Source of the DNA: Chlorobium ferrooxidans DSM 13031
GTDB lineage: Bacteria > Bacteroidota > Chlorobiia > Chlorobiales > Chlorobiaceae
Direction: 5' to 3'
Assembly: GCF_000168715.1 (NCBI RefSeq)
Contig: NZ_AASE01000005.1
Location: 64,969 to 128,968, forward strand
DNA length: 64,000 nucleotides
This document shows, piece after piece, positions 34,401 through 44,258 of the stretch (the stretch's first letter is position 1; each line of letters starts with the position of its first letter). The notes under the pieces are model-generated. The model did no database searches and was not told the DNA's origin. It worked only from the letters and a program-made list of their open reading frames with translations. Position numbers and translations under genes: made by a program.

Positions 34401-37400
34401 TTGCAAGTGTCGCCCGAACTGCCGGAGCGACCGTACTCTTTCGTGGAACAAATCTTGGTGCTACAGCCGGTGCCGGAGCGACCAATATCATGGTTACCAC
34501 ACCGGCAGGTCTTGGCCTTGTTGGAGGAAACAGCAGCCAGGTTATCAAACCGATCGTACCTTATGCAACTGGAGATACCAATGCCGCGGGATCGGGAATG
34601 GGTTTTGTCACCTACAACATCGATCCGGCCAGCAACGCCGCCAACACCACCGGCATCAGGCCGCTTGACCTGACCAATGAGTATGCGGTTGCGGCGGCGA
34701 CCGGTGTTAATCTGAAGATCGCATCAAGTGCATCACCCAATGCGAGCTATACGATCAACTCCCTGCTTCTGACCGGAGGCTCAACCTATACGATCGGCTC
34801 ATCCGCTCCGGCCAAAACCCTGACCATTTCATCGGGATCAATATTTTCCGCATCCGGAGCAGCCAACACCATAACAGGTTTTACGACGCCTGATCTGCTT
34901 GCGTTCGGCGCCGTGGAGGCGAAAATCTTTACTGTTGGAAACCTTTCGCTGAGCACAGCGCAAGCAACCGGTACAGCAGGTCTCACCAAGTCGGGAGCAG
35001 GCACCCTGACGCTTTTGAGTACGAATCAATATACGGGAACGACCACCATAGCAGATGGCACGCTTGCTTATGGCGTAACCAATGCTATCTCAACCGGAGC
35101 TGTGACGGTTAACGGCAGGGCTGCTGTACTTGATCTTGGCACATATAGCGACACTGTCGGAGCCGTTACCCTTACAAACGGGACAATTACGGGTAGTTCC
35201 GGAGTGTTGAGCGGCTCCAGCTATGCGATCAACAACAGTTACGGCACCACGAATGTATCGGCTGTTCTCGGCGGAGCGGTAGCCCTGACCAAATCGGGAG
35301 CAGGTACCCTGAATCTCTCTGGATTAAACAGTTATACCGGGTTAACCACAATCAGCGGCGGCAAACTGGCGTATGGCATAAGCGACGCATTGGCGGGCGG
35401 GGCCGTAACGGTTAATGGTGCCGGAGCCGTCCTCGATTTGGGCAGCTATAGTGATACGGTTGGAGTGGTTACCCTCACCAATGGCTCGATAACGGGTACC
35501 ACAGGGGTATTGATCGGCAGCAGCTACAGTATCAATAATTCTACCACCGGTACAGCAACAATATCTGCTATTCTTGGCGGAGCGGGATCCCTGACAAAAT
35601 CAGGAACAGGAAGGCTTACGCTTTCCGGAGCAAACAGCTATTCGGGATTGACGACAATCAGTGGTGGTGCCCTGAGGGCTTCCCATGCGACAGCATTGGG
35701 GACAACTGATGCGGGTACGACTGTTGCTTCAGGGGCAGCTCTTGAGCTTGAAGGCAGTATTGTGATTGTCGGAGAATCGCTGGGTTTGAGCGGTACAGGG
35801 ATCTCTTCGGGTGGTGCGCTCCGTAACATCAGTGGCGATAACAGCTATACCGGAGCCATCACGCTTGCGGCAGCAGCCCGTATCAACTCCGACAGCGGTA
35901 CGCTCACGCTTGATTCCATTACTGCCGGAACTTCCGGATCGACATTTGGCGGAGCCGGGAATGTTACTGTTGCCAATCAGATAACAGGAACAACCACAAG
36001 CAGCACATTGACAAAGGATGGAGCAGGCACCCTGACGCTTTCAGGTGCGAACACCTATGAGGGCGTGACCACCATCAGCGTCGGAACGCTCAAGCTTGGA
36101 GGGGGAGGAGATGGCACCAATACACCGCTAGGGACAACGGCAGGAAGAACGGTTGTAGCAAGCGGAGCAACGCTCGACCTGAACGGATATACCCTTGGCA
36201 CTGCGGAAGAGCTGACGCTTAACGGGACAGGTATATCTGCCGGAGGAGCATTGAAGAACAGCTCCGCCATAGCCGCAACCTACAGCGGATTAATTACGCT
36301 TGCCGGAGCGAGCAGCATTGTGGCAAACAACGGCAGTATAAATCTGACCAATCCCGGTGAGATAACCGGAGCGACGTTCGGTTTGACGCTTGGCGGCACC
36401 GCTACAGGCAGTACTCTTGCGAGCATAATCGGTACCACTACAGGCTCAGTAATCAAAGCCGGAACCGGCAGATGGACACTCACAGGAGCGAACAGCTATG
36501 CGGGAGTGACCACCATCAGTGCCGGAGCTCTCCGTGCATCAAATGCGACTGCGCTGGGCACAACTGCTGCAGGTACAACCGTAACCTCCGGGGCTGCGCT
36601 TGAACTTTCCGGCGGTATTGTGATCGGTGCAGAAGCGCTGAGTTTGAACGGAACAGGAATCTCGTCCGGAGGTGCTCTCCAAAACATCAGTGGAGAGAAC
36701 AGCTATGCAGGGGCTGTAACACTTGCAGGAGATACCCAGATCAACTCCGACAGCGGGTCACTCACCCTTGATGTGGTTTCGGGCAATGGCATAACGGGGA
36801 CAAATAGAACCCTGACCGTAGTTGCCGGTGGAGGAAATGTCACGATAGCTGATCCTATCGTTACCGGGACCGGTGGCCTGACGAAATCGGGAGCAGGTAC
36901 GCTGACGCTCTCGGGCGTGAACACCTATACCGGTATCACGACAGTAAGTGCAGGTACGCTGGCGTACGGCATAACCAATGCGCTTGCAAGCGGAGGGGTG
37001 ACGGTCAACGGAAGCGGAGCGGTTCTTGATATCGGGGGATATAGTGATACGGTTGGCGCAGTAACCCTGACCAATGGCACAATAACCGGCTCCACCGGAG
37101 TATTGAGCGGCAGCAGCTATGTTATCAATAATGCTTCCGGTACGGTGAACATCTCGGCAATTCTCGGAGGAGCAGGAACCCTGACCAAGTCGGGAGCAGG
37201 CACGCTGACGCTGTCGGGAGCGAATGTCTACACCGGAGCGACGAGCTTAAGCGGCGGCACCCTGAAGGCGGGAGTAGTCTCGGTAGCCAATACGAGCGGA
37301 GCATTCGGAAATAACTCGGCCATAACACTCTCCAATATTGCGGGAGTTGTGCTTGATATTACGGACTTCAATACGCAGATCGGTTCACTGACCGGCGGCG

Positions 37401-40400
37401 GCACAACGGGCGGCAATGTGACGCTTGGCGGCGCAACGCTGACGATTGGCGGAAACAACAGCAGCCCTGCGGTCTACGGCGGTGTGTTGTCGGGAACGGG
37501 CGGTATCACGAAGATCGGAACAGGCACCCTGACGCTGGGCGGAATCAATACCTATACGGGTCAGACAACAATCACCCTTGGTACGCTCTCGATCGGAGCC
37601 GGAAGTACAACCGGATCTTTGTTCGATAGCGGATTATTGGTGAATAATGGAGCACTCCTCTTCAACCGTTCGAATGCGATTGCTTATGGCGGTGTGATAT
37701 CCGGCAGTGGAACATTGACGAAGGCCGGAGCAGGCACGCTGACACTCTCGGGAGCGAACAGTTACACCGGAGCAACGAGCGTGAGCGGCGGCACCCTGAA
37801 GGCGGGAGTGGCCTCGGTAGCCAGTACAAGCGGAACCTTCGGAAATAACTCGGCCATAACACTCTCCAATACGGCGGGAGTTGCGCTTGATATCACGGGC
37901 TATGACACGCAGATCGGTTCACTGACCGGCGGCGGCACAACGGGCGGCAATGTGACGCTTGGCGGAGCAACGCTGACGATTGGAGGAAACGACAGCAGTC
38001 CGGCGGTCTACGGCGGCGTGTTGTCGGGAACGGGAGGCATAACGAAGATCGGAACAGGAACGCTGACGCTGGGCGGAATCAATACCTATACGGGCCAGAC
38101 AACAATCAGCGAGGGTATGCTCTCACTTAATGCAACGGGAACGATAGCCCCGAGTTCGGGAGTGTCCAATGACGGGACCTTCACGATAGCCGGAGCCAAG
38201 ACGATAGACTCGATGACGGGAACAGGAGGAACAACGCTTGGAGCCAATATCCTGACGATAGGCGATGCGACGGGCAGCTCGTCAACCTACTCTGGAGTGC
38301 TCTCCGGTACAGGCGGCATCACCAAGGCCGGAGCAGGCACGCTGACGCTGTCGGGAGCGAACAGTTACACCGGAGCGACGAGCGTGAGCGGCGGCACTCT
38401 GAAAGCGGGAGTAGCCTCGGTAGCCAATACGAGCGGAGCATTCGGAAATAACTCAGCCATAACACTCTCCAATATTGCGGGAGTTGTGCTTGATATCACG
38501 GGCAATGACACGCAGATCGGCTCTCTGACCGGCGGCGGTACAACGGGCGGCAATGTGACGCTTGGCGACGAGACGCTGACGATTGGCGGAAACAACAGCA
38601 GCCCTGCGGTCTACGGCGGTGTGTTGTCGGGAATTGGAGGCATAACGAAGATCGGAACAGGAACGCTGACGCTGGGCGGAATCAATACCTATACGGGCCA
38701 GACAACAATCACCCTTGGTACGCTTTCGCTCAATGCAACAGGAACGATAGCCCTGAGTTCGGGCGTATCGAATGACGGGACCGTCACGATAGCCGGAGCC
38801 AAGACGATAGACTCGATGACGGGAGCGGGAGGAACGACACTTGGAGCCAATATCCTGACGATAGGTGATGCGACAGGCAGCTCGTCAACCTACAGTGGAG
38901 TGCTCTCCGGCACAGGCGGCATCACCAAGGCCGGAACAGGTACGCTGACGCTCTCCGGTGTAAACCTCTATACAGGCCTGACCACCGTCAGCGGCGGCAC
39001 ACTTGCCTACGGCATAACCAATGCGCTTGCAAGCGGAGCAGTGACAGTCAACGGAAGCGGAGCGGTTCTTGATATTGGTGGATACAGTGACACGGTAGGA
39101 GCAGTAACCCTGACCAATGGTTCCATAAGCGGGACAACCGGAGTATTGACCGGCAGCAGCTACGTCATCAATAATGCTTCAGGTACGGTGAATATCTCTG
39201 CAATTCTTGGAGGAGCAGGAACCCTGACCAAGTCGGGAGCAGGCACTTTGACGCTCTCGGGAGCGAACAGTTACAGTGGAGCGACGAGCGTGAGCGGCGG
39301 TACTCTGAAAGCGGGAGTGGCCTCGGTAGCCAATACGAGCGGAGCCTTCGGAAATAATTCGGCGGTAACACTCTCCAATACGGCGGGAGTTGTGCTTGAT
39401 ATCACGGACTTCAATACGCAGATCGGATCACTGACCGGCGGCGGTACAACGGGCGGCAATGTGACGCTTGGCGACGAGACGCTGACGATTGGCGGAAACA
39501 ACAGCAGCCCTGCGGTCTACGGCGGTGTGTTGTCGGGAACGGGCGGTATAACGAAGATCGGTACAGGCACCCTGACGCTGGGCGGAATCAATACCTATAC
39601 GGGCCAGACAACAATCACCCTTGGTACGCTTTCGCTCAATGCAACAGGAACGATAGCCCTGAGTTCGGGCGTATCGAATGACGGGACCTTCACGATAGCC
39701 GGAGCCAAGACGATAGACTCGATGACGGGAGCGGGAGGAACGACACTTGGCGCCAATATCCTGACGATAGGTGATGCGACGGGCAGCTCGTCAACCTATA
39801 GTGGAGTGCTCTCCGGCACAGGCGGCATTACCAAGGCCGGAGCAGGCACGCTGACGCTCTCCGGTGTAAACCTCTATACAGGCCTGACCACCGTCAGCGG
39901 TGGCACACTTGCTTATGGCATAAACAATGCGCTTTCAACCGGAGGAGTGACAGTAAGCGGCGGCGGAAAGTTGAATCTCGATACGTATTCTGACAGTGTT
40001 GGTGCCGTTACGTTGACTGATGGCAGCATAACCGGTACCGGTACAGCTACCTTGACGAGTACATCAGGGTTTACGGTGTCGAATGGTGCTATCAGTGCTG
40101 TTCTTGGTGGTGCAGTCAACATGACAAAAACCGGCACAGGTACAGTGACGCTGTCAGGAGTAAACACCTACACAGGTGTGACGACGATTAATGCAGGAGT
40201 GCTGAGTGTCGGAACAATAGGTAATGGTGGTGTTGCAGGAAATCTCGGAGCCGCAACCAATGTCGCTGCCAATCTGGTTTTTGGCGGAGGAACCCTTCAA
40301 TATACAGGAGCCACGGCATCTACTAATCGTGCCTTTACCCTGACGACAGGCACTTCATCATCGATTGATGTTACCGCCAATAACCTGACGATTACCGGCA

Positions 40401-43400
40401 TAGGAGCCAATACCACCGGAGCCTTGACCAAATCGGGAGCAGGCACGCTGACACTTGGGGCGGCAAATCTCTTTACTGGTTTAACCACCATCAGTGGTGG
40501 CACACTGGCTTATGGTGTGGCAAATGCGCTTTCAACCGGAGGCGTGACGGTAAGTGGCGGTGGAACGTTGAATCTCGATACGTATTCTGACAGCGTTGGT
40601 GCCGTAACGTTGACTGATGGCAGTATAACCGGTACCGGTACAGCTACCTTGACGAGTACATCAGGGTTTACGGTGTCGAATGGTGCGGTCAGTGCGAAAC
40701 TGGCAGGTACAGTTCCTTTGACAAAAACCGGTAGCGGTACCGTGACACTCTCTGGAGCAAACACCTATACAGGCGTGACGACAATCAATGCAGGAGTGCT
40801 GAGTGTCGGAACAATAGGTAATGGTGGTGTTGCAGGAAATCTCGGAGCCGCAACCAATGTCGCTGCCAATCTGGTTCTTGGCGGCGGAACCCTGCAATAT
40901 ACTGGATCAACGGCGTCTACCAATCGCGCTTTTACCCTGACGACAGGCACTTCATCAACGATTGATGTTACCGCCAATAACCTGACGATTAGCGGCATAG
41001 GAGCCAATACCACCGGAGCCTTGACCAAATCGGGAGCAGGCACGCTGACGCTGTCGGGAGCAAACCTCTTTACAGGCCTGACCACCATCAGCGGCGGTAC
41101 GCTGGCGTATGGAATAACCAATGCGCTTGCAAGCGGAGGGGTGACGGTCAACGGAAGCGGAGCAGTCCTTGATATCGGGGGATATAGTGATACGGTTGGC
41201 GCAGTAACCCTCACCAATGGCGCCATAACCGGCACAACCGGAGTATTGAGCGGTACAGGATATACGGTTTCAGATGGAACGGTCAGTGCGAAACTGGCTG
41301 GAGCAGTTCTTTTGACCAAAACAGGTACAGGAACAGTAACCCTCTCAGGAGCGAATACCTACAGTGGAGGTACAACCTTGTCAGGCGGAACGCTCTCTCT
41401 TGGATCGTCCGGAGCTATAGGGTCGTCTGGAAGCATCAGCTTTGATGGAGGGGCTCTGCAGTTCAGCTCTGGCAATACAACTGATTATTCATCACGTTTC
41501 AGCAGCGCTGCAAGCCAGGCTTATAGTATTGATACCAATGGTCAGGATGTTACTCTCGCCACTCTCCTGAGCAGTAACGGAGGGACGTTGACCAAATCGG
41601 GCAGTGGCACGCTGACGCTCTCGGGAGCAAATTCCTACACCGGTCTTACCACGGTCAGTGCCGGAACACTGAAGCTCGGATCTGCGGGTGGTGCAACCAA
41701 CACCCCGCTCGGCACGACAGATGCCGGAACGGTTGTTTTAAACGGAGCCACGCTCGACCTGAACGGATTTACACTCGGTACCGCTGAATCCGTGACGATC
41801 AACGGAACAGGTGTCGGAGGTACGGCGGGAGCACTGGCCAACAGTTCCACTTCCCCGGTGCTCTATAGCGGTTCGATTATCCTTGGCAGTTCGAGCACTA
41901 TTGTTTCGAGCGGGAACTTTACGGCAAGCGGGGTTGTGACAGGTACGGCAGGCACGCTTACTCTTGATGCCGGAACCAGCGGCGATATCGTTTTCACCAA
42001 CACGGCGAATGACTTTTCAACGGTTGCAGTGACCAGTGCCCGGGCTGTTTCGCTTATAGATGCCAACGCGCTGACACTCTCCGGCATAAATGCATACGGA
42101 ACGGTTGATGTTTCGACTCTGAGCGGCGACCTGACGGTTACCGGTAATCTCTCCACGACTGACGGTTCGGCCACAGCCATCAGGCTGAACGCAGGGAAAT
42201 CTGCGCTTGCAGGAACGGCAACCGGAGGCAATATCATTCTCTCCGGCACTCCGTCGATAACCGTCGGAGCAGGAGGTATTGCATCCTTCTATACCGGAAG
42301 TATCTCCGGAAGTACCGGTTTGAGTGCACTTGTCGGGACGGGTACAGGCCGTTTCCGTTACAACAGCGATGAGTCGGCATCGAATTACACTACGGCACTC
42401 TCATCGGGTAAAAACGCTATCTACCGCGAGCAGCCGACGGTTACCGTTAAGGCTGACAATGAAAGTAAAACCTATGGAACGGCACCCTCGCTGACCTACA
42501 CACTGAGTGGTGAAGCAAATGGCGATACCGATGGACAGATCTTGTCCGGAGTTGGTATTGGTGTTGGCGGCACAACCTCTACCTCAGGAAACTATGTTGC
42601 CGGTTCGCACACCCTGACACCGTCGGGAGCAACCAGCCTGATCGGCTATGCGCTCTCCTATTCAACCGGTACACTGACGGTCGCACAGAAGGCATTGACG
42701 ATAAGCGGTATAACAGCGTCGAACAAGGAGTATGACGGCACGACAGCGGCGACTTTGGTAACGAGCACTCTGACAAAGACGGGTCTGGTATCCGGAGATA
42801 TATTGACGCTCTCTTCGAGCGGCATGTTCGGAGACAAGAATGTAGCGACCGGCAAGACGGTCACGCTGAGCAGCAGCTATGGAGGAGCAGATGCCGGAAA
42901 CTATGCGCTAACCTCCCAGCAAAGCGCGAATGCGGACATTACGAAAGCCAACCTGACGGTGACGGCAACTGATGTAACGAAAAAGTACGGCGAGGTTCCT
43001 TCGTTAACCCGTTTTACGAACAGCACACTGAAGAACAGCGAGACAATAGGGAGCGTAACGCTGAAGAGCGCGGGAACGGCAGCCTCAGCATCGGTTGCAG
43101 GCAGCCCCTACTCAATCGTGGCTTCTGATGCTGCGGGAGGCACCTTCTCACCGGACAACTACACTATCAGCTATGTTGACGGTCAGCTTAGGGTTGAAGG
43201 CTCATCGCAGACCACAGTTGTTCCGGTCATCTTTCTCCCGACAAGCGGTTTCAGCATCGTTCCGTCAGGAGTATCCATGCTCTTTCCTGCAAGCCCGATC
43301 CAGAATTTGATTGTATCGGGAACGGTTGCTTCAGCCTCATCATCAGGAGGAGTGGGTGTTGCCACTGTTGATACTCCGACAGGAGCGCTTTCGGAGATGA

Positions 43401-43819
43401 ACGGGGGTGAAGTTTTGACTGCCGGCAGCAGTAACGAAACCGTAAATGCGGCAATGAGTGGAGAGAGTTCAACATCGGATATCAGTCAGGCAAGTCTTCC
43501 TCTTTCGGGATTGTCATCCGCAAACGACACTCCGGCACCATTTACCGGAATGATTACTGTTTTCATTGGAGGAAAACAGGTTCGTCAAACCGCAAATGCG
43601 GCGATCCCGCTTCCTGATAATGTTATGAAAGGCCTTTCCAGGGGATCGGGAAATGAGAAGGTTACGCTTGATAATGGCTCGCCGCTTCCTTCATGGCTCA
43701 AATATGATTCTTCCAGTCGTTCTTTCAGGATCATCAGCAAGCCTGACAACTCTTTCAGGATCAAAATCAGGATACAGGATAAAAAGAGGAGCTGGATAAT
43801 GGATCTCTCCAGCTCATGA
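31409..43819 (+). CDS. Giant TpsA-type exoprotein 2 (filamentous-haemagglutinin family), 4136 aa
   Basis: The start is placed at GTG 31409 because the sequence from there (MNRIFNIIWSKTKERW) matches the N-termini of giants 1 and 3. The frame extends to 31280 but that part lies in the promoter and leader. The order is extended signal peptide region, signal peptide (GLDPG after the cut), haemagglutination/TPS domain with LLNPSGIIFG, thousands of residues of autotransporter-associated beta-strand repeats, an MBG-like domain near 3675, a YDG-like unit near 3760 (ASNKEYDGTTAATL) and a second MBG-like unit (KKYGEVPSL). It ends with the same C-terminal module as giant 1 (FTGMITVFIGGK, LPSWLKY; about 4043-4136). 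No barrel is present, so export by the TpsB at 15894 is expected. It has its own sigma-54 promoter. Several internal modules are near-identical, and one block is shared with giant 3. Confidence 0.92.
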   Translation: MNRIFNIIWSKTKERWIVVSEKVKTNGGVPKSRLKSLAVLIALFASGQMAYGLDPGALPSGGVITYGGGSITTSSNRMTVDQSTPQMIANWQSFNIGANAGVRFNQPNSSSAALNRISDQNPTQIMGSLSANGRVFLLNPSGIIFGTSARVDVGGLVASSLNMLDSDFLSGRYRLSNSGTAGKVLNQGNITAMPGGVVALIAPKVTNEGTITAPGGSVALAAGNQVSLDFYGDGLITLTVDQGAVDALAENKGLIKADGGRVIMTAKAANALVQSVVNNSGIIETASLQSRAGRIILDAEGGMTTVAGRVDASSPDGNGGSVIATGDRVLVKDGAHLTASGATGGGEVLVGGSWQNSDSSVRQASGTIVEQGALLEASAIDTGNGGTVVAWSDVTNPNSVTRAHGTFEAKGGVNGGDGGRIETSGHWLDTAGSKGGASAIRGAAGLWLFDPYNVTITTASANGTWGGANPDIWTPGATGSTILNSDITSRLDAGTNVTVTTTTSGAGSEAGNITVESAISTGTTAGTRTLTLTADGSIAVNAAIGNTTGTLNLTMNANGGSISGTGVLSGLGTTTFNVGSGSGTYSGVISKTTLVKSGAGTLVLSGANSYTGTTTISAGALRAINATALGTTATGTTVASGAALELAGGIVIDSETLSLNGTGISSGGALRNISSDNSYTGAITLAAAARINSDSGTLTLGSISAGALGSTFGGAGSVTVPGQITGTTSTLTKDGTGTLTLSGANTYTGLTTVGAGTLKLGATGDGTNTPLGTTAGATSITAGATLDLNGFTLGTAEGLTLRGTGVGGTAGALTNSSGTAATYSGLITLGAASTIVAQSGNIILSNTGTIGGATFGLTLDGSATGSSIASIIGTGTGTLTKAGTGIWTLTGANTYTGATTINDGGVILTGAGTATGSAFTINTGGRLTLDNTDTNNADRFGDSKALTLNGGELVFAGSKSTNASESIGALTLTSGSSTVTLNPDLLSQGSGGSTILTFASVARTAGATVLFRGTNLGATAGAGATNIMVTTPAGLGLVGGNSSQVIKPIVPYATGDTNAAGSGMGFVTYNIDPASNAANTTGIRPLDLTNEYAVAAATGVNLKIASSASPNASYTINSLLLTGGSTYTIGSSAPAKTLTISSGSIFSASGAANTITGFTTPDLLAFGAVEAKIFTVGNLSLSTAQATGTAGLTKSGAGTLTLLSTNQYTGTTTIADGTLAYGVTNAISTGAVTVNGRAAVLDLGTYSDTVGAVTLTNGTITGSSGVLSGSSYAINNSYGTTNVSAVLGGAVALTKSGAGTLNLSGLNSYTGLTTISGGKLAYGISDALAGGAVTVNGAGAVLDLGSYSDTVGVVTLTNGSITGTTGVLIGSSYSINNSTTGTATISAILGGAGSLTKSGTGRLTLSGANSYSGLTTISGGALRASHATALGTTDAGTTVASGAALELEGSIVIVGESLGLSGTGISSGGALRNISGDNSYTGAITLAAAARINSDSGTLTLDSITAGTSGSTFGGAGNVTVANQITGTTTSSTLTKDGAGTLTLSGANTYEGVTTISVGTLKLGGGGDGTNTPLGTTAGRTVVASGATLDLNGYTLGTAEELTLNGTGISAGGALKNSSAIAATYSGLITLAGASSIVANNGSINLTNPGEITGATFGLTLGGTATGSTLASIIGTTTGSVIKAGTGRWTLTGANSYAGVTTISAGALRASNATALGTTAAGTTVTSGAALELSGGIVIGAEALSLNGTGISSGGALQNISGENSYAGAVTLAGDTQINSDSGSLTLDVVSGNGITGTNRTLTVVAGGGNVTIADPIVTGTGGLTKSGAGTLTLSGVNTYTGITTVSAGTLAYGITNALASGGVTVNGSGAVLDIGGYSDTVGAVTLTNGTITGSTGVLSGSSYVINNASGTVNISAILGGAGTLTKSGAGTLTLSGANVYTGATSLSGGTLKAGVVSVANTSGAFGNNSAITLSNIAGVVLDITDFNTQIGSLTGGGTTGGNVTLGGATLTIGGNNSSPAVYGGVLSGTGGITKIGTGTLTLGGINTYTGQTTITLGTLSIGAGSTTGSLFDSGLLVNNGALLFNRSNAIAYGGVISGSGTLTKAGAGTLTLSGANSYTGATSVSGGTLKAGVASVASTSGTFGNNSAITLSNTAGVALDITGYDTQIGSLTGGGTTGGNVTLGGATLTIGGNDSSPAVYGGVLSGTGGITKIGTGTLTLGGINTYTGQTTISEGMLSLNATGTIAPSSGVSNDGTFTIAGAKTIDSMTGTGGTTLGANILTIGDATGSSSTYSGVLSGTGGITKAGAGTLTLSGANSYTGATSVSGGTLKAGVASVANTSGAFGNNSAITLSNIAGVVLDITGNDTQIGSLTGGGTTGGNVTLGDETLTIGGNNSSPAVYGGVLSGIGGITKIGTGTLTLGGINTYTGQTTITLGTLSLNATGTIALSSGVSNDGTVTIAGAKTIDSMTGAGGTTLGANILTIGDATGSSSTYSGVLSGTGGITKAGTGTLTLSGVNLYTGLTTVSGGTLAYGITNALASGAVTVNGSGAVLDIGGYSDTVGAVTLTNGSISGTTGVLTGSSYVINNASGTVNISAILGGAGTLTKSGAGTLTLSGANSYSGATSVSGGTLKAGVASVANTSGAFGNNSAVTLSNTAGVVLDITDFNTQIGSLTGGGTTGGNVTLGDETLTIGGNNSSPAVYGGVLSGTGGITKIGTGTLTLGGINTYTGQTTITLGTLSLNATGTIALSSGVSNDGTFTIAGAKTIDSMTGAGGTTLGANILTIGDATGSSSTYSGVLSGTGGITKAGAGTLTLSGVNLYTGLTTVSGGTLAYGINNALSTGGVTVSGGGKLNLDTYSDSVGAVTLTDGSITGTGTATLTSTSGFTVSNGAISAVLGGAVNMTKTGTGTVTLSGVNTYTGVTTINAGVLSVGTIGNGGVAGNLGAATNVAANLVFGGGTLQYTGATASTNRAFTLTTGTSSSIDVTANNLTITGIGANTTGALTKSGAGTLTLGAANLFTGLTTISGGTLAYGVANALSTGGVTVSGGGTLNLDTYSDSVGAVTLTDGSITGTGTATLTSTSGFTVSNGAVSAKLAGTVPLTKTGSGTVTLSGANTYTGVTTINAGVLSVGTIGNGGVAGNLGAATNVAANLVLGGGTLQYTGSTASTNRAFTLTTGTSSTIDVTANNLTISGIGANTTGALTKSGAGTLTLSGANLFTGLTTISGGTLAYGITNALASGGVTVNGSGAVLDIGGYSDTVGAVTLTNGAITGTTGVLSGTGYTVSDGTVSAKLAGAVLLTKTGTGTVTLSGANTYSGGTTLSGGTLSLGSSGAIGSSGSISFDGGALQFSSGNTTDYSSRFSSAASQAYSIDTNGQDVTLATLLSSNGGTLTKSGSGTLTLSGANSYTGLTTVSAGTLKLGSAGGATNTPLGTTDAGTVVLNGATLDLNGFTLGTAESVTINGTGVGGTAGALANSSTSPVLYSGSIILGSSSTIVSSGNFTASGVVTGTAGTLTLDAGTSGDIVFTNTANDFSTVAVTSARAVSLIDANALTLSGINAYGTVDVSTLSGDLTVTGNLSTTDGSATAIRLNAGKSALAGTATGGNIILSGTPSITVGAGGIASFYTGSISGSTGLSALVGTGTGRFRYNSDESASNYTTALSSGKNAIYREQPTVTVKADNESKTYGTAPSLTYTLSGEANGDTDGQILSGVGIGVGGTTSTSGNYVAGSHTLTPSGATSLIGYALSYSTGTLTVAQKALTISGITASNKEYDGTTAATLVTSTLTKTGLVSGDILTLSSSGMFGDKNVATGKTVTLSSSYGGADAGNYALTSQQSANADITKANLTVTATDVTKKYGEVPSLTRFTNSTLKNSETIGSVTLKSAGTAASASVAGSPYSIVASDAAGGTFSPDNYTISYVDGQLRVEGSSQTTVVPVIFLPTSGFSIVPSGVSMLFPASPIQNLIVSGTVASASSSGGVGVATVDTPTGALSEMNGGEVLTAGSSNETVNAAMSGESSTSDISQASLPLSGLSSANDTPAPFTGMITVFIGGKQVRQTANAAIPLPDNVMKGLSRGSGNEKVTLDNGSPLPSWLKYDSSSRSFRIISKPDNSFRIKIRIQDKKRSWIMDLSSS
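34657..35030 (+). repeat. Block identical between giants 2 and 3 (copy in giant 2)
   Basis: These ~374 bp read the same as 48089-48462 by eye, at a constant offset of 13432 bp. The next ~260 bp differ only at a few positions. The identity is far higher than in the surrounding parts of the paralogues. Confidence 0.8.
37228..39501 (+). repeat. Four dispersed copies of a ~230-bp cassette in giant 2
   Basis: Near-identical cassettes begin at about 37228, 37762, 38365 and 39271. Each encodes GTLKAGVxSVAxTSGxFGNNSA and TQIGSLTGGGTTGGNVTLG, and they are separated by other shared modules such as ATGTIALSSGVSNDGT. This points to repeated in-frame duplication. Confidence 0.8.
39913..41106 (+). repeat. 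Two tandem 597-bp modules in giant 2
   Basis: Near-identical units of 199 residues begin at about 39913 and 40510. Both contain NALSTGGVTVSGGG, LNLDTYSDSVGAVTLTDG and IGNGGVAGNLGAATNVAANL. Confidence 0.8.
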
Positions 43820-43888
43820 TAAACGGATCATCCATCCGCATTCATCCCGCCTTACGAAAAAATCCTGTTAAATGTTATATTCTGTCAC

Positions 43889-43919
43889 TTTATCAGAGGT
43901 GATGAGCTCTCCTGATAAA
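43889..43919 (+). terminator. Possible terminator hairpin after giant 2
   Basis: TTTATCAG (43889-43896) pairs with CTGATAAA (43912-43919) 70 bp after the stop of giant 2. The stem is short, AT-rich and lacks a T-run, so the call is weak. Confidence 0.3.
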
Positions 43920-43971
43920 ATTCCTTGACCCTCATTTTTGCATGTACAGACTTTTGTTTGACAAGAACAAT

Positions 43972-43989
43972 ATGAGACAAAAGTGATAC
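43972..43989. promoter_or_regulatory. ATGAGAC-like direct repeats at an 11-bp step (set C)
   Basis: ATGAGAC at 43972 and GTGATAC at 43983 are 11 bp apart. A third match at the next upstream turn (43961) is too weak to count. The set lies 270 bp upstream of the perfect palindrome. Confidence 0.5.
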
Positions 43990-44258
43990 ATATTTAACAA
44001 CAAAATGTTCAGCTGCATAAGAGTGGAAACTTCTTGAAATATTTCAGTATTGTATCCGGCCATGATTCCACTTTAAATTCTTTCATAATTCTAACTGTAA
44101 ATAAAATAGTTAAATAAATGTTTTTTTGATGTTTTCTCACTGGAGGAACTATTGTTGCGTATGGAATGAAAAGAGAATTTCACGATAGCAAATGCCTGTA
44201 GAGAATGAACAGGCGAATTTCTTGTTCTGTCTCATAATAGGTTGTTTTTATTGGGTGC

